DNA of 64,000 bases from NCBI RefSeq assembly GCF_001006805.1, contig NZ_LN811356.1:103357-167356 (forward strand), in the 5' to 3' direction. Positions 32,300 through 39,031 of this stretch are shown one piece after another. Under the pieces are notes generated by a model. The model did no database searches and was not told the DNA's origin. It saw only the letters and a program-made list of their open reading frames with translations. Positions within the stretch are counted from its first letter, which is position 1. Every line of letters begins with the position of its first letter. The DNA is from Microvirga massiliensis (lineage in GTDB: Bacteria; Pseudomonadota; Alphaproteobacteria; Rhizobiales; Beijerinckiaceae). The translations under genes were made by a program, and so were the position numbers.

Positions 32300-34027
32300 A
32301 TGAACGCGGCCCGGAACATTTTGCGACTCGAGCTCAGGTCCTTCTATCCCGCCTTCGGGTCGCTGTTTCTCTTCAGTTTTTTCACGACACTCCTCGGCCT
32401 GGTTCCGACGGTCTTCATGCTGCAGCTCTCCGAGCGCGTGCTGGCAAGCCGCAACGAACTGACATTGCTGTTCCTGGTGATCATCGCGGCCTTCCTGATC
32501 GCCGTCGGCGGGCTTCTCGACAGCCTTCGACAGCAGAGCCTCACGCGCATCAGCCTCAGCCTCGACGAGCGGATCAGCGGGTCCGTCTTCGACGCAATGA
32601 ACCGGCGCGCCAACACGCTCTCTGCCAAGATGCGTAGCCTCGTGCTCAACGATCTAAACATCGTGCGCGACTTTCTCGGCGGTCCGATGCTTCTGCAGAT
32701 GTTTGATCTGCTCTGGACCCCTCTTCTGCTGCTGGCTCTGTTCATCCTTCATCCGGTGCTTGGGCTCACGATGGTGGCGCTCCTCACCCTCAACGTCGTG
32801 CTGACTGCCATTAACCAGATGATCACGCGGTCCGTTTCGCGGGCAGCCGCGGAGGCTTACAGCGAGTCACAGCAGTTCGCTGCCGCCGTGAACCGGACGG
32901 CGGATGCAACACGCGCGATGGGCATGCTGCCCGATGTCGGTCACCGTTGGGCGCAGCTCCACCGGGCCATGCTTGGGTGGCAGTCGGCGGCCTATCGGCG
33001 GGCCGGAATCGTGTCAGGAGTCCTCAAATTTTTCCGGACGGGCCAGCAGGTCATTATCCTGTCCGTCGGTTCATTGCTCTATCTGGAGCAGTCGATCAGC
33101 ATGGGCTCGATGTTCGCGGCGATGATCGTGGGGATGCGAGCCCTTCAGCCCGTCGATGCGGTTGCCGCCGGGTGGCGCAGCATCTGGAATTTCTCGGCGT
33201 CCGCGGATCGACTCGGCCAGCTTCTTGCCGGTGATCAGGACGAGAGCAGCCGCATGCAACTGCCCCGTCCGAGCGGTGCCTTGTCGGTCGACCGCGTCGT
33301 CCTGACCCCTCCGGATCAGGACACGGTTCTTCTGAACGACGTCTCCTTCGACCTCATGGCCGGGCGCGTGCTCGGTGTCGTCGGGCCTTCGGGCGCCGGC
33401 AAATCGTGCCTGGCGCGCCTTCTCGTTGGCGTCTGGGCGCCGCGGCGCGGATCAGTGGCGCTGGACGGCCATGACCTGCCCCACTGGAACCCCGACCAAC
33501 TCGGCCGCTTCGTCGGTTACGTGCCCCAGGAGGTTGAGCTTCTGCCCGGCACCGTTGCAGAGAACATTGCTCGCTTCCGCAGTGATGCGGACCATGAATC
33601 GATCATCCGCGCAGCGGAGGTGGCAGGCATCGAGGATCTGATCCAAAGCCTGCCCCAGGGCTACAACACGCGGCTCGGTCCCGATGGACATGTCCTGTCG
33701 GGTGGCCAGAAGCAGCGCATCGCGCTCGCACGGGCCGTCTATGGTGATCCCCGCCTTCTGGTGCTGGACGAGCCGAATTCTAATCTCGATGCTATCGGCG
33801 AACAACGACTTGCGGCCGCCCTGTCGGCCATGCGCGACCAGGGCGCGAGCGTCGTCATCATCACGCATCGTCTCAACATGCTGATCTATTGCGACGACGT
33901 GCTCGTGATGAACGCCGGAACGGTCCATGCCTTCGGCCCGCGTGACCGGATCATGAACCGTCTCTCGCCGAATCGGCTGACCCCACAGCCCATCCTTGAA
34001 GCCGGGCTCGACAGGAAGGCTTCGTGA
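32300..34027 (+). CDS. Type I secretion system ATPase/permease (PrtD/RsaD-like)
   Basis: Inner-membrane ABC exporter of 575 residues. The N-terminal half has the transmembrane domain (FLFSFFTTLLGLVPTVFMLQLSERVLASRN is typical of the PrtD family). The C-terminal ATPase has Walker A GPSGAGKSC, signature LSGGQKQRIALARA, Walker B LLVLDEPNSNLD and the switch histidine in IITHR. PrtD-type ATPases secrete RTX proteins with an uncleaved C-terminal signal. The ATG at 32300 is chosen because the AAAGAGG site is 8 bases upstream. A GTG at 32294 would sit only two bases from it. The adaptor gene follows after one base. Confidence 0.95.
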   Translation: MNAARNILRLELRSFYPAFGSLFLFSFFTTLLGLVPTVFMLQLSERVLASRNELTLLFLVIIAAFLIAVGGLLDSLRQQSLTRISLSLDERISGSVFDAMNRRANTLSAKMRSLVLNDLNIVRDFLGGPMLLQMFDLLWTPLLLLALFILHPVLGLTMVALLTLNVVLTAINQMITRSVSRAAAEAYSESQQFAAAVNRTADATRAMGMLPDVGHRWAQLHRAMLGWQSAAYRRAGIVSGVLKFFRTGQQVIILSVGSLLYLEQSISMGSMFAAMIVGMRALQPVDAVAAGWRSIWNFSASADRLGQLLAGDQDESSRMQLPRPSGALSVDRVVLTPPDQDTVLLNDVSFDLMAGRVLGVVGPSGAGKSCLARLLVGVWAPRRGSVALDGHDLPHWNPDQLGRFVGYVPQEVELLPGTVAENIARFRSDADHESIIRAAEVAGIEDLIQSLPQGYNTRLGPDGHVLSGGQKQRIALARAVYGDPRLLVLDEPNSNLDAIGEQRLAAALSAMRDQGASVVIITHRLNMLIYCDDVLVMNAGTVHAFGPRDRIMNRLSPNRLTPQPILEAGLDRKAS

Positions 34028-34028
34028 C

Positions 34029-35348
34029 ATGCAGAAGGCGCTGACTCAGAAGGCTCCCGAGCCGAGCACCGATTGGCGTACAACGCTCAGACTCGGCTAC
34101 CTGACGCTCATCGTTGCCTTCGGGGGCTTCTTGGCGTGGTCCATGACCGCCCGGCTCGACGGGGCAGCCGTTGCGGCTGGCGTGGTGGCGGTCGAATCCA
34201 ACCGAAAGACGGTTCAGCATCTCGAGGGCGGCATTGTCCGGGAAATCCTCGTGCGAGAAGGGGACAGGGTCCAGAAAGGGCAGGTGCTCCTCCGCCTCGA
34301 CCCGACGCGGGTCGAGGCCGTCGGGGATCTTCAGCGCAATCAGTTGGCCATTCTTCTTGCTCAGGAAGCCCGGCTCCTCGCCGAGCGGGAATGGGCCGAG
34401 ACGGTCACCTTTCCGGCCGAAGCAATCGAGCGCAGCACAGCGCCGATCGTTGCCCGCGCCATTAGTGATCAGAGACAGCAGTTCGAGGTCAGGCGCGGCA
34501 CCCTGAAGCGCACCCTCGAGGTTGCCGACGCCCAGATCGCACAGGCCCAGAGGGAGATCGAGCAGGCCAGAAACGAGGGGCAGACCGCCCGCGATACCCT
34601 GAAGAACATCTCCCGCGAGCTCGATTCGTTGATGCCGCTCTACGAGAAGAAACTCGTTCCCATGACGCGAATCACCACCCTGCAAAGGGAGAAATTGCGG
34701 CTCGAAGGACAGATCTCCAATTCGGAGATCTCGATCACCAAGTTGACCGAGCGCGTCCAGGAGTTGACGCTTCGTCGCGAGCAGGCCCGCCAGGATTATC
34801 GCCAGGAGGCGTCTGCCAGCCTTGCGGAACTTCAGAAGTCCCTGAACGAGATTAGGCAGAACGTGATCGTTGCCGAAGATACACAGAGGCGGAGCGAAGT
34901 GCTTTCGCCAACCGAGGGTGTGGTTCAGCAGATGCGCATCTTCACGGTCGGAGGTGTCGTCGGCGCGGGTGACCCGATTCTCGATGTCGCGCCCACCAGC
35001 GAGGACCTTGTCGTGCGAGCGAAGGTCTCTCCGCTCGATATCGACCGCGTCTATCCCGGCATGAAGGCGGAGATCCGCTTTCCCTCACTTCGCAGCTTCG
35101 GGGCCAAGATTACCATGGGTAAGCTTCGCTCCGTCTCTCGAGATCGCTTGCTGGACGAGGTCACCCGAGATCCGTATTTCGCTGCAGAGGTCGAGGTGCA
35201 TCGGGACAGCGTTCCGCCCGAATTTGCCGAAAAGCTTTCGGCCGGCATGCCAGCCAACGTAGTAATTCCCACCGGTGAACGCACCGCGCTGAACTATCTT
35301 CTGACACCGGTCTTCGAGCGGTATCACTCTGCGATGCGGGAGCGCTAG
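34029..35348 (+). CDS. Type I secretion membrane-fusion adaptor (HlyD/PrtE/RsaE-like)
   Basis: Protein of 439 residues with one N-terminal transmembrane helix (about residues 22-40), a lipoyl/barrel-sandwich segment (TVQHLEGGIVREILVREGDRVQKGQVLLRLDPTR), a coiled-coil hairpin of about 170 residues (125-295) and a beta-barrel end (LSPTEGVVQQM, VSPLDIDRVYPGMKAEIRFPSL). It bridges the ATPase to an outer-membrane channel. A TolC/PrtF-like channel gene is not in the window, so an unlinked one must be used. Confidence 0.94.
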   Translation: MQKALTQKAPEPSTDWRTTLRLGYLTLIVAFGGFLAWSMTARLDGAAVAAGVVAVESNRKTVQHLEGGIVREILVREGDRVQKGQVLLRLDPTRVEAVGDLQRNQLAILLAQEARLLAEREWAETVTFPAEAIERSTAPIVARAISDQRQQFEVRRGTLKRTLEVADAQIAQAQREIEQARNEGQTARDTLKNISRELDSLMPLYEKKLVPMTRITTLQREKLRLEGQISNSEISITKLTERVQELTLRREQARQDYRQEASASLAELQKSLNEIRQNVIVAEDTQRRSEVLSPTEGVVQQMRIFTVGGVVGAGDPILDVAPTSEDLVVRAKVSPLDIDRVYPGMKAEIRFPSLRSFGAKITMGKLRSVSRDRLLDEVTRDPYFAAEVEVHRDSVPPEFAEKLSAGMPANVVIPTGERTALNYLLTPVFERYHSAMRER

Positions 35349-35688
35349 AGCTACCTCGGTGCCAGTGAAACGAATGGCGGGTTCCGCACTTCCTGAGATT
35401 ACGCTTCTCCCTCGATATTTCGACCGAAATCACAGCGACGGCGGCCGAAGCTCGGACCGCCGACCTGCCGGAACGGCAACGACCTGACTGTCCTGAAATT
35501 AAGCGTCAGAGATGATTTGTGCGGCCACGTGCCGGGCGTTCGTGCTGTCACGCTGCTTTCATAATATTTGGGCACTGACAGATTGCAACGCCAATTGACA
35601 AGCTTTCGGTCGGCGGCTTATCAAATGTCAGCAAATCTGTCAGCACTAATGTCAGTGCATTGAGCCTCGACGAGCGGGAGTTTCGGAG
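35349..35688 (+). promoter_or_regulatory. Upstream region with three TGTCAG elements at exact 12-bp spacing
   Basis: This 340-bp gap has no gene. Near its end the hexamer TGTCAG recurs at 35626-35631, 35638-35643 and 35650-35655, always 12 bp apart, with an inverted copy (CTGACA) at 35575-35580 in the similar context GCACTGACAGATTGC. The array ends about 34 bp before the next start and looks like a multi-site binding region for a regulator of the secreted-protein genes. Confidence 0.5.
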
Positions 35689-36555
35689 ATGTCCGATCCA
35701 ACATCAGGATTCTCGGGGCGTGAGGGCCGGCGAATCGTCAGCGCTTCTCCAGGCGTCTACATCCTGCGCTACACGTCGACTGCTTCGAGCCAGGGCGCTC
35801 CCTCGGCGCGCGTCGCTGCGTTGGCGACGGCGGATCAGGCCGTGAACATCGTTGCAGCCCCGGGAATGCGGGACGCGACGCTGCGCGGACCCGGGGATTA
35901 CATCCTTGTCCGCGTCGAGCGGTCTACGCGACTCGAAATGGTCCTGACCCCGCACCGTGCCGGCGGTTCACTCGACGCACAGTTCGAACTGGAACTCATT
36001 GCGCCGCCGGTCACCTGGCGCGAGGAGAGATTGTTGACCGACCTGAGTGTTGGGTGCGAGACGGCTATCGATGTTCTCGCGCACGTGGCGCGTCGTGGCG
36101 ATGTACACGTGGTTTCAGGACAATGGGTTTGCGGCCCGGATGCTCCGGCGGCTATCGAGGGTATCGAGGTGCGGTGGCCCGGCAGGCCGCCCGCGGTCTC
36201 GCTGGCCTACAGTGTCATCATCGGCCAAGCGCGCCGCTCCCTGCCGGAATGCATGGAGGGCGAATTCGCCGGGACGCGCGGTCAGGCAACGCCCGTCGTC
36301 GGGCTGAGGATGCGCTTGCACGGTCCCGGTGCGAGCCAATTCGAAATCCACGCGAAGGCGCTGTTCCGCGGGTCACGGATCACCTTGGAGAGAGGCAAGG
36401 ATGTCGAGCTGTCCGGCCCCACGGGTCGCGAACCGCTCGTCGGGCTTCGGCTCTCGGTCGAGCCAGTCGAGATCCCGAAGGCAATCCCCCGCTCCCGGCG
36501 GGGAAAACACGTCCAAGTCTTCCGCAACGGAGGTTTTCAGCCAGCAGTGTCGTGA
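35689..36555 (+). CDS. Uncharacterised protein between secretion genes and RTX genes
   Basis: Unrecognised protein of 288 residues. It has no signal peptide or membrane helix. Its front (SASPGVYILRYTSTASS, GDYILVRVERSTRLEMVLTP) and middle (VSLAYSVIIGQARRSLPECMEGEFAGTRGQATPVVGLRMRLHGPG) look beta-rich, ending in a basic tail (RSRRGKHVQVFRNGGFQPA). It may be an accessory of the secreted RTX protein, or itself a secreted or surface partner. The RTX gene follows 39 bp downstream, so they are probably co-transcribed. The ATG at 35689 has a GGAG site just upstream. No function can be assigned. Confidence 0.7.
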   Translation: MSDPTSGFSGREGRRIVSASPGVYILRYTSTASSQGAPSARVAALATADQAVNIVAAPGMRDATLRGPGDYILVRVERSTRLEMVLTPHRAGGSLDAQFELELIAPPVTWREERLLTDLSVGCETAIDVLAHVARRGDVHVVSGQWVCGPDAPAAIEGIEVRWPGRPPAVSLAYSVIIGQARRSLPECMEGEFAGTRGQATPVVGLRMRLHGPGASQFEIHAKALFRGSRITLERGKDVELSGPTGREPLVGLRLSVEPVEIPKAIPRSRRGKHVQVFRNGGFQPAVS

Positions 36556-36594
36556 GTTCCATAAGCACGGTGGAAGCTAAGGAGAGCCTTTTTC

Positions 36595-37683
36595 ATGAGC
36601 TATAATTTATCACGAAGCGATTTGAACGCAGAACTGCGAAATGATGGTTTCACGGCGCAGTATCGCCAGGAAATCCTGAATGGCATCGAGAGCGTCGGTG
36701 TCTTCAACGACGGCGTCGCAGAAACCGAGTTTGTTGGCCCGGATGATGCCCTGCCGGGCGAGGGTGCAGCTTTCTCGGACGATTCCTCGGCAAACAGGAT
36801 CGCCGCGCTCGCGGAGGCTCCCTCCAATTCTGGGGCGGAACTCTACTACTACCGCGACATCGAGGGATCCGTGACGGTTCCGGCCGATGCGCATGGAGCT
36901 ATCTTCGCGACCGATGCGGACATCGAGGTCACAATCGACGGGGCGGGACAGAATTTTGTCGCGACTCATGTCGGTGATGACTCGGTCATCTCAGTGGGCT
37001 CGAGTTCCGACTACATCCTGACCGGCGAAGGCGACGACTACGTCGAAGCCGGGGCGGGGGCGGACACGGTCTACGGTGGCGCCGGGGACGACGAGATCTC
37101 CGGCCAGGGCGGCAACGACCTGCTCTTCGGGGAGGCCGGCGACGACCTTCTGCGGGGCGGCGCGGGCAACGATACGCTGTATGGCGGTACCGGAGACGAC
37201 GTTCTCCGCGGCGGGCTCGGCAGCGACACCCTGTATGGCGGTGCCGGAAACGATACGCTCTACGGCGGGGTTGGTAACGATCTTCTCGAGGGCGGATCCG
37301 GCGACGACCTTCTACGGGGCGGCGCGGGCAACGATACGCTGTATGGGGGCGGCGGCGACGATGTCCTGTATGGCGGCGTGGGCAACGACACGCTTTACGG
37401 CGGCGGCGGCGATGATACGCTCTACGGTGGCGCCGGCGACGACGTCCTGTATGGCGGTAGTGGCGCCGACATGTTCTTCGTGGGCGGCGGCAACGACACC
37501 GTCTTCGGCGGCGGCGGCAACGACATCCTCGACCTCAGCGACCGTGCTTCGAGCGACTTCGATAGCGCGATCAAGGCGACGCAGGGCAATGTCACGACCA
37601 TCCAGTTCACGGATGGCCAGACGCTCACGATCCAGAGCATCGAGAAGATCATCTTCAGCGATAAGGACGTCACGAGCTGGTAA
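36595..37683 (+). CDS. RTX calcium-binding repeat protein (type I secreted)
   Basis: Protein of 362 residues. After a non-repetitive N-terminus (1-142), residues 143-313 contain 19 consecutive nonapeptides of the form GGxGxDxLY that fold into a Ca2+-binding beta-roll outside the cell. The last 49 residues (FTDGQTLTIQSIEKIIFSDKDVTSW) resemble a C-terminal type I secretion signal. The adjacent PrtD/HlyD pair is the obvious exporter. Low mass, no enzymatic domain and the SapC/polysaccharide context suggest a structural surface or matrix protein. The repeat DNA includes a near-exact duplication 162 bp apart (37141 and 37303), equal to six nonapeptides. Confidence 0.93.
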   Translation: MSYNLSRSDLNAELRNDGFTAQYRQEILNGIESVGVFNDGVAETEFVGPDDALPGEGAAFSDDSSANRIAALAEAPSNSGAELYYYRDIEGSVTVPADAHGAIFATDADIEVTIDGAGQNFVATHVGDDSVISVGSSSDYILTGEGDDYVEAGAGADTVYGGAGDDEISGQGGNDLLFGEAGDDLLRGGAGNDTLYGGTGDDVLRGGLGSDTLYGGAGNDTLYGGVGNDLLEGGSGDDLLRGGAGNDTLYGGGGDDVLYGGVGNDTLYGGGGDDTLYGGAGDDVLYGGSGADMFFVGGGNDTVFGGGGNDILDLSDRASSDFDSAIKATQGNVTTIQFTDGQTLTIQSIEKIIFSDKDVTSW

Positions 37684-37710
37684 CGTTCGGGGCGGCTTGA
37701 AACAGGTAGC

Positions 37711-38844
37711 GTGACCGCACCTATTCAGTTCAGAGGTGAAAGCGTGGCTCTCAGGTCAGGAACAAGTGACGATGACATTCTCCACGGAACAAGCGAGGGG
37801 GACGTCATCGTCGGTGGGAGCGGTGACGACAGACTGTTCGGCCACCGCGGAGACGATTGGCTCGAAGGCGGGGATGACAATGACGTCCTGCGCGGCGGGC
37901 AAGGCTCGGACACGCTGCTCGGCGGATCCGGTGATGATCGGCTCAGCGGTCATGGCGGCAACGACGTCCTCGACGGCGGCGCTGGCGACGATCTTATAAG
38001 AACGGGATCCGGTTTCGACCGGGTCCTCTTTTCCGGCGATGATATCGGTGACGATCGCATTGTCGATTTTGATGTGAATTCTGACAAGATCGACCTGACC
38101 GAACTCACCGGTGTCGAGAGTCTGTCCGACCTCGCGTTTGCCGAGGTCGGACAGGACGTCGTCATCACGAGCAAGAACGGGACTTTCTCGGGGTCGATCA
38201 CCGTGAAGGGCGTTACCACGCAGCAATTGCTCGACAACAATGCGATCGATGTGGCGTGCTTCGTGCGCGGCACGCTGATCCGCACGACTCGGGGTGAAAT
38301 GCCCGTCGAAAGCCTGATGATGGGTGACGAAGTCGTCACGCTCGACGGATCGGCTCATACCATCAAATGGATCGGCCGCCGGACGTTTTCGACGCGGTTC
38401 GTCAAGGCGGCGTCCCGCGTAGTGCCCGTGCTCATCAGGGCAGGGGCCATCGCGCCGGGCGTACCCTGCCGGGACCTGCGCGTCTCACCTGAACATGCGC
38501 TCTGGGTCGACGGTGTCCTCGTCCCGGCGGTGAATCTCGTGAATGGCCGGACGATCGTCCGTGACCTGAACGGGGAGACGATCGACTACTACCATATCGA
38601 ACTTGATGAGCAGAACCTCATCTTGGCCGATGGTGCTCCGGCTGAAACCTACGTGAACCATGACAGCCGCAAGATGTTTGCGAACTGGCGTGACTACGTT
38701 GCACTCTACGGTGAAGACGCGCCGGCTATCGATGAGGCGGGCCGTCACGTTCGCGCCTATCCCGTTGCTACTGCGGCACAATGCGCGGCAATCCGCCGCC
38801 GACTGGATGAGCGCGCAGGCGTGAACAGCGCATTTGCGGCTTGA
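37711..38844 (+). CDS. RTX-repeat protein with C-terminal Hint (self-processing) domain
   Basis: Protein of 377 residues from a GTG at 37711. Residues about 20-105 hold RTX nonapeptides (GGSGDDRLF, GGSGDDRLS, GGAGDDLIR). Residues 105-180 form a linker with VDFDVNSDKIDLTEL. Residues 181-315 are a Hint domain beginning CFVRGTLIRTTRGEMPVESLMMGDEVVTLDG, with Cys183 at the expected autocleavage site, plus SPEHALWVDG and YHIELDEQNLILADGAPAETY. Hint domains cut the chain ahead of the cysteine, as in hedgehog. Here cleavage would release the RTX part. It is 27 bp after the RTX gene and probably shares its exporter and operon. An ATG inside (MMG) is not a start. Confidence 0.88.
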   Translation: MTAPIQFRGESVALRSGTSDDDILHGTSEGDVIVGGSGDDRLFGHRGDDWLEGGDDNDVLRGGQGSDTLLGGSGDDRLSGHGGNDVLDGGAGDDLIRTGSGFDRVLFSGDDIGDDRIVDFDVNSDKIDLTELTGVESLSDLAFAEVGQDVVITSKNGTFSGSITVKGVTTQQLLDNNAIDVACFVRGTLIRTTRGEMPVESLMMGDEVVTLDGSAHTIKWIGRRTFSTRFVKAASRVVPVLIRAGAIAPGVPCRDLRVSPEHALWVDGVLVPAVNLVNGRTIVRDLNGETIDYYHIELDEQNLILADGAPAETYVNHDSRKMFANWRDYVALYGEDAPAIDEAGRHVRAYPVATAAQCAAIRRRLDERAGVNSAFAA

Positions 38845-38883
38845 GCCCTAACAACGTCGGCGACGAACCGAAGTTCTGACGAG

Positions 38884-38917
38884 GAAGACCGCCGTTGCAT
38901 CAGCAACGGCGGTCTTC
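38884..38917 (+). terminator. Strong hairpin closing the RTX operon
   Basis: GAAGACCGCCGTTGC-ATCA-GCAACGGCGGTCTTC: a perfect 15-bp stem with a 4-base loop, 39 bp after the Hint-protein stop. The glycosyltransferase reading leftward ends at 39032, so the hairpin lies between convergent genes and probably terminates both. The tail is GCGTTCTCC, with little T-run. Confidence 0.8.
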
Positions 38918-39031
38918 GCGTTCTCCGGAGCCTGTCCGGCGGTGAATTTACCTCAACCCGCCGAAGGAGCGTCGGCGGCGCAGTGGTAGTTACGAACCGG
39001 CTCCGGCTTGGCCAATGGCGCCCGAAATCCT

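Noticed and set aside
37020..37520. Regular short repeats that might be a CRISPR array
   Set aside because: The repeats are 27 bp with no unique spacers and translate to RTX nonapeptides.
36595..38844. RTX genes as a toxin/haemolysin operon
   Set aside because: No acyltransferase (HlyC-type) gene and no hydrophobic pore-forming domain. Both proteins are small repeat proteins.
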